The notes under the pieces: model-generated
What the model was told of the DNA's origin: nothing
The model's input: only the letters and a program-made list of their open reading frames with translations
Database searches by the model: none
Program-made: the position numbers and the translations under genes
Origin: Pseudomonas spelaei
GTDB lineage: Bacteria > Pseudomonadota > Gammaproteobacteria > Pseudomonadales > Pseudomonadaceae
Length of the DNA stretch: 64,000 nucleotides
Assembly: GCF_009724245.1 (NCBI RefSeq)
Contig: NZ_WNNK01000015.1
Coordinates: forward strand, 1-64,000
Reading direction: 5' to 3'
Part shown: positions 52,611 through 62,336 of the stretch, piece after piece
Layout of the letters: each line of letters starts with the position of its first letter
How positions within the stretch are numbered: position 1 is the stretch's first letter

Positions 52611-54461
52611 ATGTCCGGAAAAGCGCAACAGCAGTCTCGTATCAAAGAGTTGATCACCCTTGGTCGTGAGCAGAAGTATCTGACTTACGCAGAGGTCAAC
52701 GACCACCTGCCTGAGGATATTTCAGATCCTGAGCAGGTGGAAGACATCATCCGCATGATTAACGACATGGGGATCCCCGTACACGAGAGTGCTCCGGATG
52801 CGGACGCCCTTATGTTGGCCGACGCCGATACCGACGAGGCAGCCGCTGAAGAAGCAGCCGCCGCGTTGGCAGCGGTAGAAACCGACATCGGTCGCACGAC
52901 TGACCCTGTGCGCATGTATATGCGCGAAATGGGTACAGTGGAGCTGCTGACACGGGAAGGCGAAATCGAAATCGCCAAACGTATCGAAGAAGGCATCCGT
53001 GAAGTGATGGGCGCAATCGCGCACTTCCCAGGCACGGTTGACCATATTCTGTCCGAGTACACTCGCGTCACCACCGAAGGTGGTCGCCTGTCCGACGTCC
53101 TGAGCGGTTATATCGACCCGGACGACGGCATTGCGCCGCCTGCTGCTGAAGTTCCGCCACCTGTCGATCCGAAAGCCGCGAAAGCGGATGACGAAACCGA
53201 CGATGACGACGCTGAAGCCAGTGGCGATGACGAAGACGAAGTCGAAAGCGGTCCGGATCCGATCATCGCAGCCCAGCGTTTTGGCGCTGTCTCCGATCAG
53301 ATGGAACTGACTCGCAAAGCCCTGAAGAAACATGGCCGCGGCAGCAAGCAGGCAATCGCCGAGTTGCTGGCACTGGCTGAGCTCTTCATGCCGATCAAAC
53401 TGGTACCGAAGCAATTCGAAGGCCTGGTTGAGCGGGTTCGTAGCGCCCTTGAGCGTCTGCGTGCACAAGAGCGTGCCATCATGCAGCTTTGTGTCCGTGA
53501 TGCGCGCATGCCGCGTGCCGACTTCCTGCGCCAGTTCCCGGGCAACGAAGTTGACGAAAGCTGGACCGACGCACTGGCCAAAGGCAAAAGCAAATACGCT
53601 GAAGCCATTGGTCGCTTCCAGGCCGACATCGTTCGTTGCCAACAGAAGCTGACTGCGTTGCAGACCGAAACCGGTCTGACGATTGCCGAGATCAAGGACA
53701 TCAACCGTCGCATGTCGATCGGTGAGGCCAAGGCCCGCCGTGCGAAGAAAGAGATGGTTGAAGCGAACTTGCGTCTGGTGATCTCCATCGCCAAGAAGTA
53801 CACCAACCGTGGCCTGCAATTCCTCGATCTGATCCAGGAAGGCAACATCGGCTTGATGAAAGCAGTGGACAAGTTCGAATACCGTCGCGGCTACAAGTTC
53901 TCGACTTATGCCACCTGGTGGATCCGTCAGGCGATCACTCGCTCGATCGCCGACCAGGCCCGCACCATCCGTATTCCGGTGCACATGATCGAGACCATCA
54001 ACAAGCTCAACCGTATTTCCCGGCAGATGTTGCAGGAAATGGGTCGCGAACCGACCCCGGAAGAGTTGGGCGAGCGCATGGAAATGCCTGAGGATAAAAT
54101 CCGCAAGGTATTGAAGATCGCTAAAGAGCCGATCTCCATGGAAACCCCGATCGGTGATGACGAAGACTCCCACTTGGGTGACTTCATCGAAGACTCGACC
54201 ATGCAGTCGCCAATCGATGTTGCTACCGTTGAGAGCCTTAAAGAAGCGACTCGCGATGTACTGTCCGGCCTCACTGCCCGTGAAGCCAAGGTACTGCGCA
54301 TGCGTTTCGGCATCGACATGAATACCGACCACACCCTTGAGGAAGTCGGTAAGCAGTTCGACGTGACCCGTGAGCGGATCCGCCAGATTGAAGCCAAGGC
54401 GCTGCGCAAGCTGCGCCACCCGACGAGAAGCGAGCATTTGCGCTCCTTCCTCGACGAGTGA
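52611..54461 (+). CDS. rpoD: RNA polymerase sigma factor RpoD (sigma-70)
   Basis: Primary sigma factor of 616 residues. Region 1.1 is at the N-terminus; an acidic non-conserved region (about 190-210, EETDDDDAEASGDDEDEVE-like) precedes region 2 with KFEYRRGYKFSTYATWWIRQAI. Region 4.2 (TLEEVGKQFDVTRERIRQIE) is near the end. It is last of the macromolecular synthesis operon and ends at a strong terminator. Confidence 0.97.
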   Translation: MSGKAQQQSRIKELITLGREQKYLTYAEVNDHLPEDISDPEQVEDIIRMINDMGIPVHESAPDADALMLADADTDEAAAEEAAAALAAVETDIGRTTDPVRMYMREMGTVELLTREGEIEIAKRIEEGIREVMGAIAHFPGTVDHILSEYTRVTTEGGRLSDVLSGYIDPDDGIAPPAAEVPPPVDPKAAKADDETDDDDAEASGDDEDEVESGPDPIIAAQRFGAVSDQMELTRKALKKHGRGSKQAIAELLALAELFMPIKLVPKQFEGLVERVRSALERLRAQERAIMQLCVRDARMPRADFLRQFPGNEVDESWTDALAKGKSKYAEAIGRFQADIVRCQQKLTALQTETGLTIAEIKDINRRMSIGEAKARRAKKEMVEANLRLVISIAKKYTNRGLQFLDLIQEGNIGLMKAVDKFEYRRGYKFSTYATWWIRQAITRSIADQARTIRIPVHMIETINKLNRISRQMLQEMGREPTPEELGERMEMPEDKIRKVLKIAKEPISMETPIGDDEDSHLGDFIEDSTMQSPIDVATVESLKEATRDVLSGLTAREAKVLRMRFGIDMNTDHTLEEVGKQFDVTRERIRQIEAKALRKLRHPTRSEHLRSFLDE

Positions 54462-54465
54462 TCAC

Positions 54466-54492
54466 AAAACCCCCGGCCCTGCCGGGGGTTTT
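54466..54492 (+). terminator. Intrinsic terminator of rpoD
   Basis: A 12-bp stem (54466-54477 with 54481-54492) with a 3-base loop, GC core and flanking AAAA/TTTT, starting 5 bp after the stop. Confidence 0.93.
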
Positions 54493-54583
54493 GCTTTGTG
54501 CAGATTAAACCCCCTCCCTGCCCCACCGCCCCCGCAATGCCCGTCTACACTCGAAACATTCCCCGTGCCATAACGAGACCGTT

Positions 54584-57500
54584 ATGCCCAGATTGCCGAC
54601 CGTGTTTCTGCTGTCGCTGCTGACCTGGACCGCAACGGCTGGCGCGTTGACTCTCACTGATGAAGAGCGTGGCTGGTTGTCGGACCATCAGGAGTTGCGC
54701 CTAGGCGTGGACGCTTCATGGCCACCCTTTGAATACCGTGACGAAAATGGCCGCTACCAAGGCCTGGCCGCCGACTACGTGCAACTGATCCAGGATCGCC
54801 TGGGCGTCAGGCTCAAGCTGATCGAACCGGCCAACTGGAGTGCCGTGCTGGAACAGGCCAAGCACAACCAGATCGACGTGCTACCCGGCATCATGTCGAC
54901 ACCGGAGCGTCAAAGTTTCCTGTCGTTTACCCGGCCCTACCTCGACTTCCCCATCGTTATCCTCGCTCATACAGGCGGCCCACAGCCCCGCACCCTCAAG
55001 GATCTGTACGGTCTGAAGATTGCCGTAGTGGAGAACTACGCCCCCCACGAACTGCTGCTCACCTATCACCCCGACCTCAATCTGGTGGCCATGCCCAATG
55101 TCAGCTCAACGTTGCAGGCCTTGGCCACCGATCAGGTCGACGCAGTGGTCGGCGACCTGGCCTCCAGCGTCTGGAGCCTACGGCAACTGAAACTCGACGG
55201 CCTGTACGTCAGCGGCGAAACACCCTATCGCTATCAGTTGGCGATGGGCGTGCCTCGGGACGACAAGATGCTGGTGGGTATCCTGGACAAAGTCTTGGCT
55301 GACGTTACCCCAGCCGAAACCGAGACTATCCAACAACATTGGGTCGGCAACGTCATTGATCACCGCGCCTTCTGGACCGATGTGCTGACGTATGGACTGC
55401 CTGCAGTACTGCTGCTGAGCACGGTGCTGGTCATTGTCCTTCGGATCAATCGCCGCCTCAGTTCGGAGATTTCCCGCCGAGTTGCGCTGGAACAAGAACT
55501 GCGCAGTAGCGAATACCATTACCGCGGCCTGGTAGAGTCTCTCTCCGCCATCGCTTGGGAAGCCAGCGTCAACGATTTCACCTACCGCTACGTGTCGCCC
55601 CACGCGGAGGAACTGCTCGGTTACCCCCGCGCTCACTGGCTGATACCGGGGTTCTGGCGCAATATTGTTCACCCCGCCGACCTGACTCGCGCCGAAACCT
55701 TCTGCTACAGCGAAACCCTTGCCAATCGTGACCACAGCCTCGACTACCGAGTAATCACCGCCGATGGCCGCTGCCTGTGGGTGCGCGACATCGTCAGCCT
55801 GATCGAACACGGCCATCAGCCCGTCATGCGCGGCCTGATGATCGACATCAGCGAGGCCAAGCGCACCGAGGAGGCCTTGCGGCTTTCGGAACAGAAGTTC
55901 GCCTCAGTCTTCCAGCAATGCCCCGACGGCCTGCTGCTGACCCGGCAACGGGATGGCCTGCTGATTGAAGCCAACGAAGGTTTCAGCCGCATCACGGGTT
56001 TCAACAATGTCATGTCGCTGGACCAATCGACCCTCGACCTCGGCATCTGGGTAGACCTGAACGAGCGCAAGCATATGCTCGAGCTGTTGCAGCGCGATGG
56101 TTTTGTCCGCGACTTCGTTTGCCACATCCGTCGCAACGATGGCCAGATCCGCCTATGCGAAGTGTCCAGTCGTTCGCTGCCCATCGGCGGTGAAGACTGC
56201 ATGCTGACCATCGCCCGCGACATCACCGAGCGCCAGTTAATGCAGGAAAAACTGCAACAGGCCGCCACGGTATTCGAGAGCACCGCCGAAGGCGTGCTGA
56301 TCACCGATACCCGGCAAAATATCAGCGCCGTCAACCGCGCCTTCAGCGAGATCACCGGCTACAGCGAAAGCGAAGCCCTCGGTCATACGCCTCGTCTGCT
56401 CGCCTCAGGCCTGCATGACAGTGCCTTCTACGCGGCCATGTGGCACCAGTTGACCGCCAATGGCCATTGGCAGGGCGAGATCTCCAATCGCCGCAAGAAC
56501 GGCGAGGTGTATCCCGGTTGGCTGACCATCAGCGCCGTGCGCAATCGCGAGCAAATGATCACCCACTTTGTGGCCGTATTTGCCGACATCTCCAGCCTGA
56601 AACACGCCCAGGCGCGCCTCGACTATCAAGCGCACCACGACCCGCTGACCGGCCTGCCCAACCGAACCCTGTTTGAAAGCCGGCTACAGACCGCCCTCAA
56701 CAGCCAACATGACACCGGCAACCAGGGCGCCGTGTTGTTTCTCGACCTTGACCGTTTCAAACACATCAATGACAGCCTCGGCCACCCGACCGGCGACTTG
56801 CTGCTCAAGAACATTGCCGTTCGCCTCAAAGGCCAACTGCGGGACATCGACACAGTGGCTCGCCTGGGAGGTGACGAATTCATCATTCTGCTCCCCGGCC
56901 TGCAACACGCCAGCGACGCAGAGTACCTGGCCAATAAGCTGCTGGCCTGTTTTATCTCGCCGTTCCAGGCCGGCGAACACGAGTTCTTTATCAGCGCCAG
57001 CATCGGCACCAGTCTCTATCCACAGGATGGTAACGATGTTGCCACGCTGGTAAAAAACGCCGATGCGGCCATGTACCGTTCAAAAGCCAAGGGCCGCAAT
57101 CGGGTCGAAAGCTACACCCGGGACCTCACCGCCCAGGCCAACGAACGGCTCGCGCTGGAACACGAACTGCGCCGGGCAATCGAGCGCGAAGAGTTGCTTC
57201 TCTACTATCAACCGAAACTCAGCCTGGACACCCAGCAACTGATCGGCGCCGAAGCGCTGATCCGCTGGCGCCACCCCACTTTCGGCGACGTACCGCCTGA
57301 GCACTTCATTGCCCTGGCCGAAGAGAACGGCATGATCCTGCAAATTGGCGATTGGGTACTGGAACAGGCCTGCCAACAAATGCGTGCCTGGAGAAAGTCC
57401 TATGATGATTTCGGACCGCTCTCGGTCAACCTCGCCGGCGCACAACTGCGCCATCCCAACCTGCTGGGGCGCATTGAGCAATTGCTCGACGACAACTATT

Positions 57501-57955
57501 TGGAACCGGGCTGCCTGCAGTTGGAGATTACTGAAAACTTTATCATGAGCCAGGCCGAAGAGACTCTGGAGGTGCTGCATCAACTCAAGCAACTCGGCGT
57601 GCAACTGGCCATCGATGACTTCGGCACAGGCTACTCATCACTCAGCTATCTGAAACGCCTGCCGCTGGACTTCCTGAAAATCGACCAGTCCTTCGTCCGT
57701 GGCTTGCCCGACGACCCTCACGACGTGGCAATCGTGCGGGCGATCATCGCCCTCGGTCACAGTATGCAATTCACCATCATCGCCGAAGGCGTGGAAACTC
57801 CCGCCCAGCAAGCGTTCCTCGCGGCCGAAGGCTGTGAACAGATGCAAGGCTACATCGTCAGCCTGCCCCTGCCCCCCGACATCTTCGCGGCCACCTTCCT
57901 TCACATGACGCTTTCGGATTTTTCGGATAGCACCGCGGAGAAACCATCGCTATAA
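54584..57955 (+). CDS. rmcA: RmcA-like bifunctional GGDEF-EAL c-di-GMP sensor protein
   Basis: Membrane protein of 1123 residues. Order: signal peptide (1-21); SBP_bac_3-like periplasmic domain (about 30-260); one transmembrane helix (about 268-290); three PAS domains (about 305-425, 430-550, 555-680); GGDEF and EAL. GGDEF (762-766) and EAL (890-892) are intact, so it may both make and break c-di-GMP; RxxD at 753-756 forms an I-site. Its position after rpoD matches PA0575 (RmcA) of P. aeruginosa, which has four PAS domains; I count three here. Confidence 0.85.
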   Translation: MPRLPTVFLLSLLTWTATAGALTLTDEERGWLSDHQELRLGVDASWPPFEYRDENGRYQGLAADYVQLIQDRLGVRLKLIEPANWSAVLEQAKHNQIDVLPGIMSTPERQSFLSFTRPYLDFPIVILAHTGGPQPRTLKDLYGLKIAVVENYAPHELLLTYHPDLNLVAMPNVSSTLQALATDQVDAVVGDLASSVWSLRQLKLDGLYVSGETPYRYQLAMGVPRDDKMLVGILDKVLADVTPAETETIQQHWVGNVIDHRAFWTDVLTYGLPAVLLLSTVLVIVLRINRRLSSEISRRVALEQELRSSEYHYRGLVESLSAIAWEASVNDFTYRYVSPHAEELLGYPRAHWLIPGFWRNIVHPADLTRAETFCYSETLANRDHSLDYRVITADGRCLWVRDIVSLIEHGHQPVMRGLMIDISEAKRTEEALRLSEQKFASVFQQCPDGLLLTRQRDGLLIEANEGFSRITGFNNVMSLDQSTLDLGIWVDLNERKHMLELLQRDGFVRDFVCHIRRNDGQIRLCEVSSRSLPIGGEDCMLTIARDITERQLMQEKLQQAATVFESTAEGVLITDTRQNISAVNRAFSEITGYSESEALGHTPRLLASGLHDSAFYAAMWHQLTANGHWQGEISNRRKNGEVYPGWLTISAVRNREQMITHFVAVFADISSLKHAQARLDYQAHHDPLTGLPNRTLFESRLQTALNSQHDTGNQGAVLFLDLDRFKHINDSLGHPTGDLLLKNIAVRLKGQLRDIDTVARLGGDEFIILLPGLQHASDAEYLANKLLACFISPFQAGEHEFFISASIGTSLYPQDGNDVATLVKNADAAMYRSKAKGRNRVESYTRDLTAQANERLALEHELRRAIEREELLLYYQPKLSLDTQQLIGAEALIRWRHPTFGDVPPEHFIALAEENGMILQIGDWVLEQACQQMRAWRKSYDDFGPLSVNLAGAQLRHPNLLGRIEQLLDDNYLEPGCLQLEITENFIMSQAEETLEVLHQLKQLGVQLAIDDFGTGYSSLSYLKRLPLDFLKIDQSFVRGLPDDPHDVAIVRAIIALGHSMQFTIIAEGVETPAQQAFLAAEGCEQMQGYIVSLPLPPDIFAATFLHMTLSDFSDSTAEKPSL

Positions 57956-57970
57956 TCCGCGACCTACTGA

Positions 57971-58047
<77 letters not shown>

Positions 58048-58052
58048 CATTG

Positions 58053-58078
58053 AAAGCCGCGCACTGCGCGGCTTTTTT
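58053..58078 (+). terminator. Intrinsic terminator of the tRNA
   Basis: GCCGCGC (58056-58062) pairs with GCGCGGC (58066-58072) around ACT, extended by AAA/TTT and followed by a T-run. Confidence 0.92.
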
Positions 58079-58100
58079 GTTTCTGGTCAGCCATCACTGA

Positions 58101-59267
58101 TCAAGCGTCTTCGTCACCGAAATTGGCTTTGTTTGCGCTTTTTGAAAAATGGTTGAAGGCCACGCCCAGTTTTCGTTGCTCAAAGACAGAGAACACCAGG
58201 GTGCCCAACAAAATCAGCATCCACACCAAAAATACCTTCATGGTGTCTACCTGAGCGATCACCAGCATCATGGTCACCGCGCCACCAATGAACATGCCGC
58301 CCCCCGTCCAGGCCCCCAGGATGCGACCCACCGCCAGGTGAGCGCGCTTGGGCAAGAGCAGCCGAATGACGATCGCGACGACAATCATCGCCAGGAAGAA
58401 ACCAAACGCCGCCATGAACGGAATAGGAACGCTGCCTTCACTGTACAGCCAAGCCAAAAATCGATAGGCAGGACCCTGTTCCGCCATTTGCTGATAGGTG
58501 TGAAGGCCCGGTAGATGCAGTTGGGCAAAGTGCTCAGGTGTCATGGCCATGATACCGACACCGAGCAAGCCCACTACAATGGCGTAGAAACCACCGACTC
58601 GCCATAGCGGCGCCAGCACACGGCGATTTTCCACATACTGGGTCTCTACCAGAGCGAATACCGCGTTACGTTGTTTGCCTTGGGCTATCACTGCTTTGCC
58701 GTCGCGCTCGCAGGCATCACCAATCAGCATGACTTCCAGGTCCTGGCCGAGGAGGATTTCGCCTTGCCGACGGGAGTTGCTGATCCATCGATGATCGGAA
58801 GGCGACTTTTTGCCAAACAGATCAACGCCTTTGGCGATCACGGTGACTTCACCGGTGGCGTCCTGCAGGCGGAAGTCATTGCAGCGAGCTTCGCTAGAGA
58901 CTTGGCTCCACCTCCAATCTCCGTCATCGTCTCGCGTGCCGTCCTCGACGATCCATACGTAACCGGCGCAAGGCTTGCCGTTGACCGGAGACAGCAGCGG
59001 CTTGTCGACAATTACCTTGCCGCGCACCTCTACCAAACCCATGGCCAGGGAGCGTATTTGGCTGGTGGCAAGTCGTTGCTCGGTTCGATAAAAATTTTGG
59101 CCAAAACTGGCTAACAAACCAATCAGGATGCACACGGGGAAAAACAGCGCCACCAGGATCTCCGGGGCGTAAATCATCAAGCAGATAAAACCTGCGAGAA
59201 ACACCAGCGCCAAGACAGTTTTCCATCGCGGTTTTTCCGCTACAACGCCGGCCTGGGTAGTTTTCAT
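58101..59267 (-). CDS. GIDE-domain membrane protein
   Basis: Predicted integral membrane protein of 388 residues. Two N-terminal helices (about 15-55) are followed by a soluble GIDE (MUL1-like, BAM) domain (about 60-205), then four helices (about 225-365). The GIDE domain occurs between membrane segments in the mitochondrial ubiquitin ligase MUL1, but there is no RING finger here, so ligase activity is not implied. It overlaps lemA by 4 bp, the usual partner. Function unknown. Confidence 0.8.
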   Translation of the reverse strand: MKTTQAGVVAEKPRWKTVLALVFLAGFICLMIYAPEILVALFFPVCILIGLLASFGQNFYRTEQRLATSQIRSLAMGLVEVRGKVIVDKPLLSPVNGKPCAGYVWIVEDGTRDDDGDWRWSQVSSEARCNDFRLQDATGEVTVIAKGVDLFGKKSPSDHRWISNSRRQGEILLGQDLEVMLIGDACERDGKAVIAQGKQRNAVFALVETQYVENRRVLAPLWRVGGFYAIVVGLLGVGIMAMTPEHFAQLHLPGLHTYQQMAEQGPAYRFLAWLYSEGSVPIPFMAAFGFFLAMIVVAIVIRLLLPKRAHLAVGRILGAWTGGGMFIGGAVTMMLVIAQVDTMKVFLVWMLILLGTLVFSVFEQRKLGVAFNHFSKSANKANFGDEDA

Positions 59268-59845
59268 GCCCCCGGAACCTCGAGCTTCACGCCCTCGTAA
59301 CGGGTTTCTTCGGCGCTGATGGCCAGTAGAGGTATACGTGGGTAGCCGAGCATCCGCGCGAAGAACACGTCGGGGAAAATCGCGATGGCAATGTTGTAGA
59401 GGTTTACCGACTCGTTGAAGAACTCGCGGCGGTCAGCGATGCGCTCTTCCACTGCCGAGATCGCTTGCTGCAACTCGACCATCGTGGGGCCGGAGATCAG
59501 CGCTGGATAATTCTCCGCCACCGCAATCACTGACTTGAGCGCCGCGCTGAGCTGGTTGGACGTATCAACCTTGTCATTGAGACTGCTGGCATTGAGGTAA
59601 CGCGTGCGGGCATCGCTGAGGCGGCTGAACAGCGCATCTTCGTGGTTCATGGCGGTTTGCACCACGCGCATCAGGTCCGGAATCTGATCGGCCCGTTGTT
59701 TGAGCAACACATCAATATTGGCAAAGGCCTTGTCCACATCGTTGCGCCGCATGACCAGGCCGTTGTAGACACCGACCAGCCAACCCACCAGGCCAACTAC
59801 GATAATCAGCACGACGATGCCGGCGATCAGGAGTTCTATGTTCAT
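59264..59845 (-). CDS. LemA family protein
   Basis: Membrane-anchored coiled-coil protein of 193 residues. One N-terminal helix (about 5-27) precedes a long helical domain with conserved YNGLVMRRNDVDKAFANIDVLLKQR and SVNLYNIAIAIFPDVFFA. This is LemA in the LemA-fold sense, not the GacS sensor once given that name. The ATG at 59845 is preferred; one four codons earlier is possible. Its stop overlaps the GIDE gene by 4 bp (ATGA). Confidence 0.88.
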   Translation of the reverse strand: MNIELLIAGIVVLIIVVGLVGWLVGVYNGLVMRRNDVDKAFANIDVLLKQRADQIPDLMRVVQTAMNHEDALFSRLSDARTRYLNASSLNDKVDTSNQLSAALKSVIAVAENYPALISGPTMVELQQAISAVEERIADRREFFNESVNLYNIAIAIFPDVFFARMLGYPRIPLLAISAEETRYEGVKLEVPGA

Positions 59846-59973
59846 GTGTGACGGCATCCCTAATAGTCTGAACAATATTATCTATAATAAAACGCTCGTA
59901 CGGCCCAACGTCTACATTTACTTTGCTCTAATTATTCCGCACTCTACACGCTCAATATATTGAGGTTTTTGAC

Positions 59974-60441
59974 ATGATAAAATCACAAGATAAAATCAAA
60001 AAACCAATGTTTGACGAAAGTAATGGCTTTAGTTTTATGGCTGGCTGGCCACCCGTCGCTCGATGGGCAAGTATTGTGCCCGCTGTCCTGGTGGCTTTTT
60101 TTGTGTTTCGCCTCGCATTCGGCACACTTGCAATGCTTCTCCAAAAAGTCTTGCCTAATCTAATAAGTTCTTACCTGATTGCTTTTATACCCTTTTTTAT
60201 TTACTTCGCACTGACCTACACAGGGGCTGCGGCAGCCCCAATAGCGGGTCGCAAAGGCGTGGCCATTGGGCTGGCATTACTTTTCTCGGTTGGCCTGGTG
60301 GCGGTTTCTGTGATTGGCTGGCCTCAGGTTGAAGGCCACGATGCCGTTATACTGACCATCAGTACGCTGCTGTCTGTGCTGGGGTGTGTTACAGCGATAA
60401 CTTACTTTTCAAAAACACAGAAGCTCGACCCTACGCCTTGA
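59974..60441 (+). CDS. Hypothetical membrane protein
   Basis: Unrecognised protein of 155 residues with about four hydrophobic segments (about 33-55, 62-80, 93-115 and 122-142). A GAGG site lies 8 bp upstream of the ATG. The stretch 59860-60200 is clearly more AT-rich than its neighbours. It lies alone between lemA (divergent) and the UbiB gene. A hairpin follows at 60480-60513. Confidence 0.6.
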   Translation: MIKSQDKIKKPMFDESNGFSFMAGWPPVARWASIVPAVLVAFFVFRLAFGTLAMLLQKVLPNLISSYLIAFIPFFIYFALTYTGAAAAPIAGRKGVAIGLALLFSVGLVAVSVIGWPQVEGHDAVILTISTLLSVLGCVTAITYFSKTQKLDPTP

Positions 60442-60479
60442 GCGACTGGCCGCCCTCATAAAGTCTATCGATGATCTAA

Positions 60480-60513
60480 AGGCACCCACCAAGGTAGTTG
60501 TTGTTGGGTGCCT
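60480..60513 (+). terminator. Hairpin after the hypothetical membrane gene
   Basis: AGGCACCCA (60480-60488) pairs with TGGGTGCCT (60505-60513) around a 16-base loop, with a weak T-rich tail. Likely terminator. Confidence 0.6.
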
Positions 60514-60581
60514 GTCATTTTACACAGCAGGGACGTTATTACTTATTTTTCAAAGTAACGCCGTCTGTTATGCAATTGGGT

Positions 60582-62225
60582 TCAAGAGCTTTTAAACAAG
60601 CTCCACAAGAACGCCAGCAGACCGCCCAACGTGGCAATCGCCGCCAGCCAACTGAACATCGGCAAACCCATCCAGACCGGCCCCGCCGCAGCGATCTGCG
60701 GGCCGAAGGCAATCACCAGTGCGCTGATCAGTAATGCCAGGGACAGTCTTGTCGAGGCCAGGCGCAGGGAACGCTCCAGACGCTCCAGCCCCGGCAGGTC
60801 CATGCGCACTTCCAGCACGCCGTGTTTGAGCCGGTTGACCAGCAGCCGCGTCAGTTGTGGCAGCTCACCCAGCAAACCGCGCCCCAACTCAAGGCCATCG
60901 AGCCCCAGGCGCTTGGCAATCTTCCAGCTAAATTGCTCCTTGAGCATTTTGACGATGGCCGGTTTGGCGGTGGCGATAAGGTCCAGTTGCGGGTCCAGGC
61001 GTGTCAGCACACCATCGGCAGTCACCAGCGCCTTGAACAGCACCAGCAGATCCGGCGGTAGCAGCAACTGGTACTCGCGCATCAACCCGAGGAAGTCTTC
61101 AATAAGCGCGCTCATGTTCAGCGCCTTGCCACCGTGACGCGCCATGTATTCGCGGGCGGCCTGCTCGATGGCGGGCATGTTCTGCACGCCGTCGCCACTC
61201 CAGTCGATAAGCACTGTCACCAGTGCATCACTGTTACTCTCGGTCATGGCGCGCATAAAGCTCATCACCTCCAGACGCCGGCGCTCATCGAGGCGACCGA
61301 CCATGCCGAAGTCGATAAAACCAACGCGATTATCGCTCATGGCCTTGAGGTTGCCTGGGTGCGGATCACCATGGAACAGCCCATCTTCCAAGAGCATTTT
61401 GATAAACGCTTGGGCGCCACGACTGGCCAGCAGACTCGGGTCCAGGCCTTGCTCAATCAAGGCCTGGCGCTCCAGGGGAGTGTGGCTGGGCAGGTACTCC
61501 TGGACCAACAGCCGCTCGCTGCTATGGGCCCAGTAAATACGCGGGATGACAATGTGCGGTTGCTGCGAAAAGTTAGCCGCCACGGCGTCACAGTTGAGGC
61601 CTTCCTGAGTGAAGTCCAGCTCTTCCAACATGGCCCGGGCCAGTTGCCGGACCATCTTGCGAGGCTGGTACTGCGCCAGGGCGCCGGTTTCCTCAATCAG
61701 TTGGGCGACGCTTTCCAGCAGTTGCAGGTCGGCGGTCATTTTGCGCCGCAGGCCGGGGCGCTGGACTTTGACAATCACGTCCTCACCACTGAGCAGGCGC
61801 GCCCGATAGACCTGGGCCATGGACGCCGCCGCCAGAGGAGTAGTATCGAACTCGGCGAACACCTGATCCAACTCGGTGCCAAGGTCTTCAAGGACCTGAC
61901 CCTGCAGTTGCTCCCAGGGCAAGGTCGCCGCGCTGCTGTGCAGGGTTTCCAGTTCGTCGATCCACACGGCCGGCAAGATGTCGCTACGGCTGGCAAGGAT
62001 CTGCCCGAGCTTGACGAAGGTCGGGCCCAACGCTTCCAGTGCCCGCCGCACACGCTGCGGGGTACCCTCGTCAGTTGGCTGGCCGGCGACTGGCTCAGCG
62101 TCCCCCATCAACCGTCCCAAGCCCAGGCGGAACAGCACATCCTGAGCGCCGAAACTGGCCAATATGGTAACAATCTGCCGGACCCGTTGATGGTGCTTGA
62201 GCGCGGTCCAGGTCGATTCGAGCAT
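60582..62225 (-). CDS. ABC1/UbiB family atypical kinase
   Basis: Protein of 547 residues. The KxGQ motif (K72-GQ75, FVKLGQILASRSD), the Ala-rich loop AAASMAQVYRA, the catalytic GLFHGDPHPGNL and the metal site IDFGMVG are intact; two C-terminal helices anchor it. UbiB relatives act in coenzyme Q lipid handling. This is a second UbiB-like paralog type, without the ubiquinone operon around it. The ATG at 62225 has a GGGAG upstream; a longer reading adds 33 residues. Confidence 0.85.
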   Translation of the reverse strand: MLESTWTALKHHQRVRQIVTILASFGAQDVLFRLGLGRLMGDAEPVAGQPTDEGTPQRVRRALEALGPTFVKLGQILASRSDILPAVWIDELETLHSSAATLPWEQLQGQVLEDLGTELDQVFAEFDTTPLAAASMAQVYRARLLSGEDVIVKVQRPGLRRKMTADLQLLESVAQLIEETGALAQYQPRKMVRQLARAMLEELDFTQEGLNCDAVAANFSQQPHIVIPRIYWAHSSERLLVQEYLPSHTPLERQALIEQGLDPSLLASRGAQAFIKMLLEDGLFHGDPHPGNLKAMSDNRVGFIDFGMVGRLDERRRLEVMSFMRAMTESNSDALVTVLIDWSGDGVQNMPAIEQAAREYMARHGGKALNMSALIEDFLGLMREYQLLLPPDLLVLFKALVTADGVLTRLDPQLDLIATAKPAIVKMLKEQFSWKIAKRLGLDGLELGRGLLGELPQLTRLLVNRLKHGVLEVRMDLPGLERLERSLRLASTRLSLALLISALVIAFGPQIAAAGPVWMGLPMFSWLAAIATLGGLLAFLWSLFKSS

Positions 62226-62336
62226 AAGAATGGCTCCCAGGTTTTTTCCTGTTACTTGCGGTGCTTCAAGAATAATCTGCACGGGATCAATCCGACCGGG
62301 CACGTTGCTTATGACCCGTGGCATACGCTGGTTGTT

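Noticed and set aside
52722..54437. 571-codon minus-strand frame across rpoD
   Set aside because: Antisense to rpoD, no recognised domain, and the start is not preceded by a ribosome site.
60582..62225. The UbiB-family gene as the ubiquinone operon ubiB
   Set aside because: No ubiE or ubiJ neighbours, so the housekeeping ubiB is likely elsewhere; I left out the symbol.
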